The translations under genes and the position numbers were made by a program. 64,000 nt of DNA, taken from NCBI GenBank assembly GCA_021432635.1, contig MU270029.1, forward strand, positions 186,001-250,000, read 5' to 3'. Origin of the DNA: Thozetella sp. PMI_491. Lineage: Eukaryota > Ascomycota > Sordariomycetes > Chaetosphaeriales > Chaetosphaeriaceae. Positions 12,360-25,654 of the stretch are shown here, one piece after another (within the stretch, counting starts at the first letter, position 1; the number at the start of each line of letters is the position of its first letter). The notes under the pieces are model-generated. The model was not told the DNA's origin, did not search any database, and was given only the letters and a program-made list of their open reading frames with translations.

Positions 12360-13429
12360 ATGTCTACCATCCAGTTTGGGTTCGAGACCGAAGGCATAGA
12401 GCTGGTCCGCCACTTTGCTGACCAAGTCAAGGGAAGGACGTGTAAGTCATAGATGATACCTTCTTCTTCCCTCATGCGGCCAACCGCAACGCTTCGCCCT
12501 CTAACGCTCCTGTAGTCCTCATTACCGGCCCAAGCCACGGCGGAATTGGAGGCGAAACCGTTACCTCGCTCGCCCAAGGCCACCCGGCCGCCTTGATTCT
12601 CATCGGGCGGTCTCGAGAGCGTGCCGACCCCACGATCGCGGCTGTCCGTGAGATCGACCCGTCCATCGACATCAAGTTCTTCGCGGCCGACCTCGCCTCC
12701 CTAGCTAGTGTCCGCGCGGCGGCACAGGCCATCGTCGACGATGCGTCCATACCCCTCATCGATGTCATCATCAACAACGCGGCCATCATGGCATGCCCCT
12801 TCGAGCTCACGCCGGAGGGCTTCGAACTGCAGCTCGCGGCCGACCATCTGGGGCACTTCGTCCTCACGAATCGCCTTCTCCCAAAGGTCCTAGCAGCGCC
12901 GAACCCGCGCATCGTGAACGTATCTAGCATGGGAAACAAGGCCGGTGGGATCCGTTGGACCGACCCTAACTTTTCCGAGCCGGGCTCGTTCACTGAGTTC
13001 GGTGCCTACGGGCAGGCGAAGACGGCCAACGTACTGTTTACCATCGCGCTGAACCAGCGGTATCGCCGGAGCAAGGGGCTCAAAGCTTTCACACTGCACC
13101 CGGGGAGCGTCGCGACGGGCTTGCAAAAATATTTGACTCCCGGTATGCGAGAGGTCGCGATCAAGAGTGTCCTTGGTGAAGACTTTGACGTGAGCAAGCT
13201 GCCTGGTCGCAAGACTCTTCAGCAGGGCTGTGCGACGCAGATCCGGGCCGCGCTGGACTCGAATCTCGACATCGGCGGGGACGGGAACGAAGGTGTGTTC
13301 TTGCATGATTGTCAGCAGTCCACCGACGACATGGTCGTGGTAAAGCGGGCCTTGGATGCGGATGACGCCAGAAGGCTGTGGACCTGGAGCGAGGACTTGG
13401 TTGGAGAGAAGTTTGACATCTTGGCATAA
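12360..13429 (+). CDS. Short-chain dehydrogenase/reductase (retinol-dehydrogenase/WWOX-like)
   Basis: Exons 12360-12441 and 12516-13429 give 331 residues; the intron has a CTAAC branch site. The Rossmann fold shows a TGPSHGGIG nucleotide-binding motif at 31-39, D86-L87 for adenine contact, NNAA at 114-117, the active-site serines S164/S165 (VSSMG), and the catalytic pair Y192/K196 (YGQAK). An Arg at about 59 after the second strand fits NADP(H) preference. This is the classical SDR family (PF00106), resembling the RDH/WWOX-type oxidoreductases common in fungi. It catalyses an NAD(P)-dependent oxidation or reduction of an unknown alcohol or ketone. There is no signal peptide or membrane segment, so it is probably cytosolic. 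It converges on the cupin gene, with stops 361 nt apart. Confidence 0.9.
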
Positions 13430-13789
13430 GCGGCGTCTCCCGGACAAGCTATTCTTTCAGCTGGGTCTCTGAGCTGGTCTCAGTCTTTACAAAACTCACT
13501 GCAGGAACGAAGATCATAGGGAGATAACAGCAGTAGTAAGCGTCGCTAGAGCATGTATCCAAAGAGGAGTTTAAGGAGCGTGATGGGGGGTTTCATATCA
13601 AATAATAGGTATAATGAGTGAATAGAATAAGAGTAAGAGGTATATTCATCCCGAACCAGCTCTTCCATATCACAATGCTGTAAGCCAAAGACGCTAAGAT
13701 GCAATGTCCCAACCTAACTACCCGTTCCCATCCTCATTGAATTTACACCATAGTCCCTCAAAACTCCGTTGCCGCCCATGTTTCTTCCC
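13430..13789. other. Convergent 3' intergenic region
   Basis: AT-richer than its surroundings, as expected of the 3' UTRs and polyadenylation regions of the SDR (+) and cupin (-) genes that end on either side. No other feature seen. Confidence 0.6.
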
Positions 13790-14573
13790 TTAGTGGTTCT
13801 TCTTGATACCGCACTTCTGGAGGCACTGGTCCACGCCGAGAGCGATGTTCTTGGGGATCGCGTGGCGCACCTTGTCGATGTCAGCGCCAGCAATGGTCTG
13901 GCCGAAGGTCGCGGCGATGACGTCGTCGGTCAGGGCAAAGGTTTCGTTGGCAATCTGGCCGGTGCCGAAGTCCTCGGCGTTGAAGGAAGCGACGAAGATG
14001 GCGTCACTGCAGTCCGGGTTGAACTGGGTGTGGACGGAGCCCTGGTAGAAGGGCGTCATGTTGAACTCCTTGAGAGTGTTGGAGATGACACGCGGGGTGC
14101 CGTCGGCGTTGTTGACGCCGTTTTCGGGCACCATCTCGGTCACGATCTGGCCCTTGACCACGATCTGGAGCTCGGTGGCGCGGGGGTGGACGTGGAGGGT
14201 GTTCATGCCGCAGGCGTTCAGGCGGCCGACAGCCATGCCGGAGCCAGTGCCGACGAGCGCCGGGAAGGTCTTGCGGTTGGCGGCCACGAGCTGGCCGCCG
14301 GCACCGGGACCGGCCTGAGGCTTGCTGAAGTCGAAGACGAAGTCCTCATTCTTGGGAAGCAGCGCGAAGCGATCGACCGCGCTGAGAGCATGGGATGTCA
14401 GTCGGGATTCGTGGCAGGCAGGTAGGATGCGTGAAGCAGACTTACGTATCAGCCAGCGTGAGCTGGGCGGTGAGGCTCAGGGTAGGAGCCTCCGTGCGGG
14501 CGGCATGGGGAGCGGCAAGGGTGGCCGAGGTGAAGGCCAGGACGGCGGCGGCGATGGTAGGAGTGAAGTACAT
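13790..14573 (-). CDS. Secreted cupin (germin/spherulin-like)
   Basis: Exons 14573-14446 and 14381-13790 give 239 residues; the intron has a CTGAC branch site. A signal peptide (residues 1 to about 21, ending TLAAP) leads into a single cupin_1 beta-barrel. Motif 1 is intact: H106, H108 and E113 (HVHPRATE). In motif 2 the usual Pro-x-Gly before the last histidine reads FYQG, but H160 and N164 are present, so all four metal ligands (three His and one Glu) are kept. This resembles spherulin-1/germin-like secreted fungal proteins, some of which are spore- or stress-induced wall proteins. Manganese binding and oxalate-oxidase or superoxide-dismutase activity are known for plant germins but not shown here. 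C100, C228 and C232 could form disulfides. Confidence 0.88.
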
Positions 14574-17500
14574 CTTGAATGTCGGGGATTACAGATATCT
14601 AACTTGTTGATATAGAAGAAGTTGCGACGAGAGAGGAAATATTCCCGAGAGAGATATTGAACCTAGGAAATAGACTTAAGGAAATAAGGGAAAAAAGGAA
14701 ATACGAGATAGGAAATTGTTGCTTTGGATGTTGTTTGTTTTCTGGTGATGAAGAGAAGGGAGATGTACCGTAGAGGCGAGGGCAGCCTGACTTATATGCC
14801 TACCTCGCGATGACTTAGAAGCACACCTTACCGGTCAGGTTGGTAAGCCATGTAGGTACCGTACCCGGCGGCGGGCGACCATGGTGGAATTCCTCTCTCG
14901 GGCTTTGGTATCCCGGTGATGGCTGAGCCACGAGGGCAGCGAACAAAGGGCCGCCTTCGTCAGTTTGGCGGGCGGTACACAGTCAGCGCCTGGCGGCGGA
15001 TGACGGCCTCGCTGGATTTTCTGCTCAGCATGACAAGTGCATCACTCGCCCCGCGGTGCCGACAAGGCTTGTTCGACCTCCGCTAGGCGGCCGGCTCGGG
15101 GTCGGCAGCTCTTCAGCGCCATGTCGCCCATATCGTCTACGCCGCACGCTACTCATTCATTGGGAGCTGAGGCCCCGGATGAGGCTGTGCATTCTTTCCA
15201 CGTTGTAAGGTGCATGCACCTCGTAGCGCATCGTAGCGAATCTAGTAGCAGGCACTGCGATAAAAATGGGATTCGCATTCCGAGTTAAGCTTCTTTCAGG
15301 AAGGCGTGCCAAAAATACACTGCCTCTCCCATTGCGTCGGGATCTACCAGTCATGATCGGCAACCCTTTGTCCCGCGCAACCCTGCTACGATCTGGAGTC
15401 TCTCTCGCATATCGATCGATGCGGATCACCAAGATGACCTGCTGCTTTGCCCGCATGCGCTGGTCACCTTGTCGGCGTAAGAATTTTTGATTTTATTTTA
15501 TTTTTTTGCAGCGTAATCTCCGCGGTACTTGTTCAGTCACCGCTTTTATTCTCAGGACGAGCTTCAGATGACTGGGCCTAGTGGACGTTAACGCCGCGCC
15601 CCAGGGAAATCTTGCCCAAAAGGGGGCGCTGTTCGGATGCGCGGGGTGGAGGAGGTGGGCAACAAGCCAGCCAGCCATTCGGATAGCCCTCTTCCGGCTT
15701 CCGTCCGCTGGACTGCTTCTACATGTAAGACGTGGTCCTGCGCTAGAGGCTGCTTGAGGCCCTCTTGTGCTGGAATTGGTTGCTATCGCCTAGGGCGCAT
15801 CCTGAGCTGGCGGTCGTGACCTCTAAGAAGAGACAGAGGGGAGCCGGATGTGCTATGCCGACCAAGCCGCCGCGCTAGGTAGAAGCGCGACGGGCGTAGG
15901 ACATCACTTACTGCAAAAATAGCATCCCCAGGCAGTCGCTTGACTCTCGCAGGCGCGCATCGGCAACAACAGCATCCCGGCCACCACCGCGATCCTGTCC
16001 CCTCTCACTCCTGGCAGAGGGAGCATCTCGGGAACTTTCGACCCAGGGCATCATTCACCCGGTCGGCTCCATATAGTCCGTAGACAACGCCGCTTGGGTA
16101 TCTGAGGAACGATGACTCAAAGTCTGAGAGGCGGCAAGTAGAAAGAGTCAGCTGGTGCCGGTTGGGGGTTCTCCCGGTTTGTTGACTCGGCACCTCGAGA
16201 CGGAAGCTTTGGGGTCGCCAATAGAGTACGGCAGACGGACCATGAAATCGCCCTCTTGCGCCTGTCTACGCACCTGACGTTACCGGCTACGGGGAAAGCC
16301 CAGGTACTTCAGGGCGGACCAGTGTACCTATAGCGCTGACTATAGGCGGCCTAGTCTAAGCTTCCCTTCCTCCGGCAGGTTCTATCGATGTCAATGCGGT
16401 GCCAGACCCACAAAATTTCTTCCCGGTAGAGCCACCGATCTTTCCAGGTGCTTGAGGACGTATAAGGCGATATCGGCCCGCCCGTCGAGCGCATGTTGCC
16501 GTGCTACCGGGAGTTTACGACGTATTTGTATTCCAACCTCGTGGCAGTGCCGCCGAGGGCGGGTGCAGGTCAGCAGCGCTCGCTCACTCACACGCATCAA
16601 GAACGCCTACCCCATCCAGACGGATCTGGTGGCGGGCGCGAGATAACGGTGTCTAGGAATTTCTTAAAAGGAAGCACGCTAGGGCGGTGGTAGAGTGTTG
16701 GCGGCAACGCCGCCAAGATATGCTGGAATTGGCATGTCTGGCAGTACTAGCGGATATTCCTTATACGTGACGGAGATGGCTGGAAAAAGTACAGTACTAG
16801 ACTTGCAGAGGGCAGCGGAGGATGAGTAGATGAACGCAGAGCAGAGAAAAGGCACGGTTTGTTGCTGTTACTGAGAAATACTGGCACCGCACCCATGCAA
16901 GGCGGTCGATGCCAACTCGGGGGGAAAGACCTGGAGCCATGTCGCCACACCCGCCACAGATCGCGGAGAGCTGCTGAACAGGTACTTGTACTACATGGTA
17001 CTGTACATCACAATCTACCCCCTGTAAGTCTGTTAACTTGGTAGACCTTTTGGGCGGTTGTTGGCTCTGGAAGCTCTCTGTATTTTTCGTATGATCTGAA
17101 ATAGTTGTAAACATGAGATAGTAGGCTTTCAATTCCCCAAGCCAGCGAACATACAGGTGTGAATTGTATGTACTTAGATCGGGCGGCGTGCACACTGAAG
17201 ATTCTGATGATTTGTGGCTTGTCGCCACACCGAGCCTGCGACCAGGGTCCCCAAAGTGGCCTCACTCCGGAATTGGTCCAGATTCTGCAGCCCATCTAAA
17301 TGTTCCCCTTGACAACCGCACCAACGATGCAACCGGTCTTCAATAGTGACAAGGACGAACCAGCGGCTAACGAGGAGGTCGACGGAGGATGGGCAGCCTT
17401 TTCTTGGCCGACCTCAATTTTTACCGGAATTTGACAATTCCTACTTTGAAGTTTTTGATGAGGTGCCTGCGCCTCGTCGCAACCCCCACCCCCTTCCCCT

Positions 17501-19375
17501 TTTCCCTTTTTACCCTCTTCTCTCTGTCATGCCAAATTTTGCCGCGTGGCTGCAGGCCGGGGACCTCCACACAAGTCGTGTGCGTGCTGTCGTCCGTACC
17601 TGCGCAAGGTACACTGCCAAAATGGGGAAAATGGGGGGGGACGGGGTTGAGGGGGGCAATAGGGCCGCGCTGCTTCTTTCGTGCTGCTCCTCATCATGTC
17701 GTCAGCCTGGCGAGATGAGAGGCGGCCCACGAGAGAGAGAAAATGGAAATGGCCAGTCAGCTGCCCACGTAGCACCGACCATGATTGCGACAGCTTCTCA
17801 TGCTCTGTTGTCACGGACGTGGCGCCCTTGGCGAGAACCTGGGGAAAGAGTCCAGGCCCGGTCCACTTGATGCTTGGGCTCAAGGGAAATGAAGCTACGT
17901 CAGGTTACATCCTGGCCCCCCTAGGGCTTCTCTCTTCCAAGGCCTGAGCCCATGACTTGCTACCATGTATCGCCTTGCAGCCTGCAGACCAGACCTCGCT
18001 TCTGCGACCCTCGCTGGTAGGCAAATTTTCTTGGGCGGCGCGCAGGTCCTCATCAGCGTGGATGCAGTGCTACTATGTACTACGCGCTCGCGCTACTTGG
18101 GTCGCGACGGCATGGGATGTGCCATCTACGTGCACCTGCAGATCGAAGCGAGGTGTCCGGGAGGGCCGGAGAACGGGCCTGCATCGCAGCCTTAGGAGGG
18201 GAGGGAGGAGGAGGAGTGGGAGGAGTAATTAGGAGGTGGAGGCCCAACAGGATTGCTCATGAGCTGTGAGGCGGTATTGTGTGACTGCCTCGCTTGGAAA
18301 GGGACCCCCAGCGGAGGTGCACGTGGAGCCGGGAGGAGAGTGCGGTGAATGTGTCCGTAGAATGGCCGTGCCGACCGGCGGCTCAGGTCCAGTCTCCATC
18401 AAGGCTGGATATGAGGGCTGGCTCATCTGGGTCTTCCCCAGTGGTAGCGCTCCTGGTTGAGTGGCCCGAAAAAAAAATTGGGAAGGGGAGGAGGTAGAGC
18501 AGGGGACTGGCCGAGAGCTCTCTCGCCCGCGCGAGCTGCCATTCAATTTCGTTGTTTCCTCTAGCACTTTGGCCATGTAATCAAACTGACGTTGGCTATT
18601 GGCCCAGGGCCCCGTTCCTGACTTAGCCCGCCCTAGAGCATACTTAGTGCCGAGATGAAGCACGGGGCCACCAGGGACCCGGCCACGCTGATTGGCTGCG
18701 ACAGGGGACTGCCCAAGCTCTGTTAGCTTGTGCACAAACGGCCTGTGTGTGCTGGACCCGCTGCCCCGTGGTGATTGCTAGGCCCGGCCACGCACCTGAG
18801 TCGCCCGTTATTCCACACCCTCGCAGTGGCCCGGGCCCCCTTCCCCGTCGCCCCCGTCGGCCGCCTCCCCTAGTGGGATCGAGCAGGAAAACATGGGCCC
18901 GCGCGGTCAAGACGGGGTTGTATGTAGCCCCCCCCCCGGGGTATTATGTAGCCTGCGATGTATTTTTCCTTCTCTGCACAAGCTCATCCGGCCTCTGGTC
19001 CAAATTTGTCCTGACCTTCCAGGACGTCCTCTCTTTTCTTCTCTCGTCGCTCCTTACCAGACCTCGCCGTCCACACCCTTCGTTCGCGATACGCTCCCGT
19101 ATCACCCTCACTCTCTTTCGTCGCTCGTTGACTGTGCACCCGTTGTGAAGCCCATTGTCGGTGGCTTCCGTCCGCTCTCTCTAGCTCGCAACCACCACCC
19201 CAACTGGCCCCGATCGCATCGAATGCTCGACCAGTTGCCACTCGTGCTTTTGCTTGTGTGCTTCCGAACTTATTCGCCTCTCTCGTTGTGACGGCCGCCA
19301 CGACCGCGCCTAGACCACGCCTTGGGCGCTTGATATCGAACTAGGAAAGGGGGTTCTAGGAGGAGAGGAGGAGCC
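14574..19375. other. 4.8-kb gene-poor region between the cupin and SUN genes
   Basis: The divergent promoters of the cupin (minus) and SUN (plus) genes lie at the two ends, including an A-rich leader at 14590-14720 and a C/T-rich one at 18960-19375. Between them I see only short ORFs without domains, intron structure or convincing composition. No tRNA or transposon signature was recognised. A non-coding RNA or a rapidly evolving small gene cannot be excluded. Confidence 0.5.
14792..14797 (-). promoter_or_regulatory. TATA-like box of the cupin gene
   Basis: The minus strand reads catataag about 220 nt upstream of the cupin ATG at 14573. The intervening leader is A/T-rich, unlike nearby DNA. 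Plausible for a strongly regulated secreted protein, but called from sequence alone. Confidence 0.35.
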
Positions 19376-20824
19376 ATGAAGCTCACCACACTGCAGGCCG
19401 CCGTCGGCTCGGCTTCGGTCTTGTTTTCGCAGTCCGTCCTCGCGTCCCATGCGCACCGCCAGGCGCACAGCCATTATGGGAAGAGGCATCAGCAGCATTC
19501 CCCCTCCGTCGAGGGTCCTTTGGAGTCGCCCAAGGTAGAGAAGCGGACCAGCTGCTCGCTTCCGTCTCACCCAGATCTGGTCACCATCCCCGGCGCCGCC
19601 AACGCGGGCTTCGCCATGAGCCCCGATCAAGGCTGTACCGAAGGCAAATACTGCCCCATCGCTTGTGTCAGCGGCAAGGTCATGAACCAGTGGAAGCCCA
19701 ACAGCGGCTATTCGTACCCGGATTCTATGGTGAGTTGTTTGTCCGGCCCCGAAGCCGGTTGCGCCGGCATGTGGCTAACCGACGAGCCAGAACGGTGGTC
19801 TTTACTGCAGCGGCGGTGTCGCCGAGAAGCCCTTCCCCAGTTCGCCCTACTGTGTAGACGGCACTGGGGCTGTCACAGCCGTCAATACATGCGGCAAGGT
19901 TGTATCTTTTTGCCAGACCGTCCTGCCAGGGAACGAGGCCATGCTCATCCCTACCGACGTGACCTCGTCGGCCACCCTTGCTGTTCCCGGTCCGGACTAC
20001 TGGGCCGGCACCGCTGCCCAGTAAGTACACCGATCGCGCGTTGAGGGCGAACCTTGCTGATCCGTTCTGTTAGCTACTACGTGAACGCCCCGGGAGTTCC
20101 CGCCTCGGAGGGCTGTGTCTGGGGCACCCCGTCCAAGCCCATCGGCAACTGGTCTCCATACGTTGCCGGTGCCAACACCGATAGCACCGGCGAGACTTTT
20201 GTCAAGATCGCGTGGAACCCTGAGTACACAGGCAGCGACCTGGTCAACACAAAGCCAACTTTCGGGCTCAGGATCGAGTGCCCGAACGGCGGCTGCAACG
20301 GGCTCCCGTGCTCCATCGACCCCACGACCGATGGCTTGGGCGTTAACAGCCCGGTGGGCACCGTTGGCGTAGGAGGGGCCTCCTTCTGTGTCGTGACTGT
20401 CCCGAAGGGCTCGACCGCCAACATTGTCGTGTTCAACACGGATGGCTCAACCGGCTCGTCCTCGTCTGCTGCTCACTCGTCTTCGTCGTCCACGTCGACG
20501 ACATCTTCACCAAGTACCTCGACCAGCTCGTCGAGCTCGGCGGCTCACACTTCCAGCAGTGCGGGCCTGTCTAGCTCTACGACTTTGTCGAGCCCGCCGA
20601 CTGCAAGCCTGGTGGGAGCCATCTTCCACGAAAACGCGACAAGCATCTCGCCTGGCCGCAGCTCGTACACTGGCACCACAACTTTGACCTCGCCGTCGAG
20701 CACTGCGTCCGACGCGGCCCCGGCCGCAACCAGCTCCAAGAACGAGGCCGGCATGCCCGACCAGGGCGGCGCCGCCTTCCTCGGCCTCATCGTTGCCTTC
20801 GTGGCAGCTGCTGCGCTATACTAA
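19376..20824 (+). CDS. SUN-family cell-wall protein (GH132, Sim1/Sun4-like) with GPI signal
   Basis: Exons 19376-19729, 19791-20020 and 20074-20824 encode 444 residues; both introns are GT-AG with CTAAC/CTGAT branches. The order is: signal peptide (1 to about 23), His-rich propeptide with Lys-Arg Kex2-type sites at 36-37 and 56-57, then the SUN domain. The SUN domain has family signatures GFAMSPDQ, YCPIAC, NQWKPN, GGLYC, PYCVDGTG, FCQTVLPGNEAMLIP and GNWSPYVAGANTD, and many conserved Cys. A Ser/Thr-rich stalk (about 315-420) follows, then a hydrophobic C-terminus (FLGLIVAFVAAAALY) that looks like a GPI-attachment signal. SUN proteins act in septation, wall remodelling and beta-glucan processing. 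The yeast members are secreted without a GPI anchor, so this filamentous-fungal form is probably membrane- or wall-attached. Confidence 0.92.
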
Positions 20825-21975
20825 GCACAGCCCATTTCATTCGCCTCCGCCAGCAGGCATCTTGTTCCCTTCTGTCGATACTTGTTGAGCGACTCTGGGC
20901 AGTGTCTCACACTGCCAATCGATTCCAGGAGCCGCCGGTCAACCCCGAACTTGGCTGGCCGCTTCACCTTTGCGACGCCTCAGGACCCCATGGATCCTAT
21001 ATACACTTCTGCAAACGCTTGCTGGCCCCCTTTTTATTTCAACCAGGACCCCAGTCCTCGCCGCGTATCAACGCAGCAACTTGTTGATTCGTTTGCATGC
21101 AGGCTCGACATTTTCAGCTCGATCCTCGACGACACTTCCAGATCACCTTGCCCGCTCTGGTTGTACATACCCTATATCCCGCCCTATCGACCGTTAACTT
21201 CCCGGTTGTGCTAGTGTTTATTGCTACTTAGCGCGGCGATTTTTAGCGATTCCGATGTCCACTTGGACGTCGTTTGCCTTCGTCGTCCGCCATACCCTTT
21301 TTTTTTTTTTTTCGTTCGCGACGTGCGCAGGCTTGACCGGCGGCACTCTCAATCTTCTAACTCTTCACTGATATACCCCCTTTGTGCATTTTTGGACAGA
21401 AGCATATGGCTCGCTATGGCCACTGCATGGTGCAAGGCTTGGTGCTTTTTTATTTATTTATTTATATTACTTACTGGAGCGGAAACGGGAGGATTAGGTT
21501 GAGGTCGGATTCGGAAAATATACTGGAGGGAACGGCGCCTACGTTAAACTTTCTCGCCCCCCGAGCCTTTTTCTTCTGCCCGTTAGCCCCTGCCTTTTTG
21601 AGAGGTATGGGGCGGTATTTGGCGGGTTACGATTGGATTGGTTTCGAATGAATCTGATGGATTTGACGGTTGGACGATTTGATGTATCAAACTTGGGAGG
21701 ACGATGGGGAAGGGAGACCCAGATGGAGGTACATAAAAATATCTAAATACTTGTCCCCTACGTTGTGATGCCAACTAGTGATGCCCATAATGCTCGAGGC
21801 TTCGGCGTCTCTCTACAGATAGCTTGTGCAGCTCACTAACGGTACAGGCTCATCATCTCTAGCTCGTTGTCCAGGGTATCATCCTGCCACTCAAAGCCTC
21901 GTGGATTCGTCTCTCATGCCGCACGAAAAAAGTAAGAGGGGGGAAATCCCCGTGCGGAAGCTTCTTGGCTGCATC
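20825..21975. other. Convergent intergenic region, SUN and CSN12-like genes
   Basis: Probably holds the two 3' UTRs. It contains a T-run near 21299-21312 and a (TTTA)n stretch near 21450-21466. No coding evidence. Confidence 0.55.
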
Positions 21976-23779
21976 TCATGGACCTCTCACCCAAGCCGGC
22001 ACGTCGTCCAGCTCTCCAGGCGCCTCCGACGACTCGCCCGATTCGTACTGCGCCTTCGCCTCTTCCCAACTCTCTTTGAACCTCTCCATGATGCTCTCGT
22101 AGGGGTTGGGCCAGCCTGCTGCCACGGGGTTGCCGCCCTTGCGCTTGGTACCTTCGACGGCGAATACGTGGCTCGCGTGCGAGATAAAGCCGTTCAGCAG
22201 CCCTGCGTACACCAGTGGGGCGACTACACCCTCGATCGCCTTGAGGTCAATCTTCATGTTGCCGAAGATGAGGCCTTCAGATGGCATCAGCTTCTTCCGC
22301 CCGCCCGGTGGCGGGACGAGCGCCGACGCTGAGTCGCTTGCGCTGTTGGTGACGGCCTGCATGAGCAGTGCGTTGGGCTGCTGCGGGCGCGTCGCCTTCG
22401 TGCGGACGTAGCCTTCGAGGAGCTTTTGGACGTACGCAGCCGTGGTGACGACATCTTTTAGGTCGAGTAGCGGCGACTTGTTGCCAGCATCGCCGTTCGC
22501 GAAGTTGTGGGTGAGGATGAAGGTCTTGCGAGTAAACGACCGCCAGACGAGCGGCCGCAGGCTGTACAGAAGCGGCAGGTAAACCTTCTTCTGCCAGAGC
22601 CACTGCCGTTGGTCCTTCATGGCGGCATGGAACGCAACGAAGTTGCCTGTGCGCACGGCTGCGCAAAGGGGGAGGAAGATGTCTGCGAAGCCAGTCGCTT
22701 CGGGCCGCTGAAGGAGCGCCTGCGAGGGAAATCGGGCTAGCAGTAGGTTAGATGGAATCCAGTACTCGAGCACACGACGCCTGTGTATCAGGAACTGCCG
22801 GGGGCACTGGCGATAGGCTTCTTCAAAGCAAAGATGCGCGCGATAGTAGTGCTTGTGGTCGAAATTGAAGCGGCCGAGGTAGTACAGGAAAGTGACGCGC
22901 TGGGAGGCCGGGTACAGCGACAAGGCCGGACCGAAGGCGGAGAGATTCGTGAACATTTGCACGGCGAGGCGCGACTTGTCGCACTGAAAAGGGGAGGTTA
23001 GTCCGGAGTCATGGTCATAGACTGGGACATAGAGGGTCTGGGGACTGACGGCAAAGAGGAGCTTGAGGGTGAGGTTGGCAAACGTGTACACTGCCACCTT
23101 CTTTCCCTTGGGCTCTGTCCACCGGGTACTCGACCGGTCTGTCAGGCACGAGGTGAAGATCTTCTGAATGATGTCAGCCGCCACCTCTGCGATGGATTTG
23201 GTCTCGCCCTCGTCCTCGGCCGACTCCGTGCGGATGCGAGACATCAGCTCGGGTCTCCGGTTCAAGACCATGACCAGCTTGGCGAGGGTCTCGGAGATGG
23301 CAATGCTCGTCTGTAGGAGCATGGCGCCGTAGGTAGGGTTGGCGAGCGCATTGGCGCAGGACCTGGCCTCGAATCAGCGCTGAAAGATGAGTAGTGGGAG
23401 GCCGTCGGTGTTGAACCGCCAGTTTGTGAGCCAAGCACTAGACTCACACGAGAAGATCGCTGGTCTTGGCATGGAGGAGAATCAGGTCGTTGAAGTTGGC
23501 CTCTCTCCAGAAGATCAGATACTCCTTCATGAAGGAGTTCAGACCGGGCCACGGTGATCCCTGGCCTTCCCGCACATCGTCCTCCTCCGGGAGTGCTAGG
23601 TCGATCTTGTTCTGCAGCGCGGCATCGTTGTGTTGCGCTGCCTTGAGCTCTTGGGCTAACTCAAAATAAATGCCCGGTGAATCGGCCCCTATCCGGAGCC
23701 AGTTCCGCAGCTCGACACCATTGGCGCTACGAACTACATTTCGGACGCCTCCGAGGAATTGATCCAGGGTCCCTGGCAT
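21976..23779 (-). CDS. CSN12: CSN12/Thp1-PCID2 family PCI-domain protein
   Basis: Exons 23779-23448 and 23362-21976 encode 572 residues; the intron uses a CTGAT branch and joins VSCANALANPTYGA in frame. The middle and C-terminal parts carry family landmarks: YYLGRFNFDHKHYYRAHLCF, then CPRQFLIHRRRVLEYWIPSN and a PCI-type winged helix towards the end (KAIEGVVAPLVYAGLLNGFI). This is the family of yeast Csn12 and Thp1 and animal PCID2. Thp1 belongs to the TREX-2 mRNA-export complex, and Csn12 associates with the COP9 signalosome and with mRNA-processing partners. It is longer than the yeast members (about 420-455). Which paralogue it is cannot be decided from this window alone. Confidence 0.85.
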
Positions 23780-24239
23780 GTTGAGATGAAGGGGAGCTGT
23801 AGTTCAGATGGAAGGTCAGGTTTGGGTTGGATGGAAGTACTAAAGTCCAGCTCCGTGAGGCGAACAGATGTGACTTTTGAGGTAGAGAAGAGTGGTTACA
23901 TCACATTTTGTGAGGAGGGATTCTAGTTCAAAGAATATTTGAAAGCGATGAATGGCATGGTTGCTGGTAGAGGCGGCTGGTCACTTCGCGGTCATCGAAA
24001 CGCAGAAGTGAAAGTGAAGCTCCTGAGCATGAGTTGCAAGAAACCCTAACCCTGAGGTGACTGAGCTTTGTCTCTTCCCAGCCGCACCTCGTCCCTGTCT
24101 TTACGGTCCGCCATGTCTACAGTCTACAAGGTCTGATTTCCCAAGAATATACGGAATGAATGTTTTTTTTATTATCCATTCTCTAAGGTCAGCTAATCCA
24201 CACACCAACCACGCCAAAATGCCTGTGCCAAATGCCATA
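23780..24239. other. CSN12-like promoter and thiolase 3' region
   Basis: This 460-bp tandem intergenic region on the minus strand carries the thiolase 3' UTR and the CSN12-like promoter. It includes a telobox-like AAACCCTAACCCT motif at 24041-24053. No ORF supported. Confidence 0.6.
24041..24053 (+). promoter_or_regulatory. Telobox-like motif upstream of the CSN12-like gene
   Basis: AAACCCTAACCCT is two telomere-type repeats, 262 nt or more upstream of the CSN12-like ATG. In fungi and plants, AACCCTAA elements in promoters bind Myb-type telomere-repeat factors such as Tbf1. Occupancy here is inference. Confidence 0.4.

Positions 24240-25654
<1,415 letters not shown>

Noticed and set aside
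13769-14425. 218-residue plus-strand frame opposite the cupin gene
   Set aside because: Antisense shadow; the minus strand has a signal peptide, intron and intact cupin motifs.
24041-24053. Telomere or chromosome end
   Set aside because: Only two repeat units lie within unique sequence between ordinary genes, so it is an internal telobox, not a telomere.
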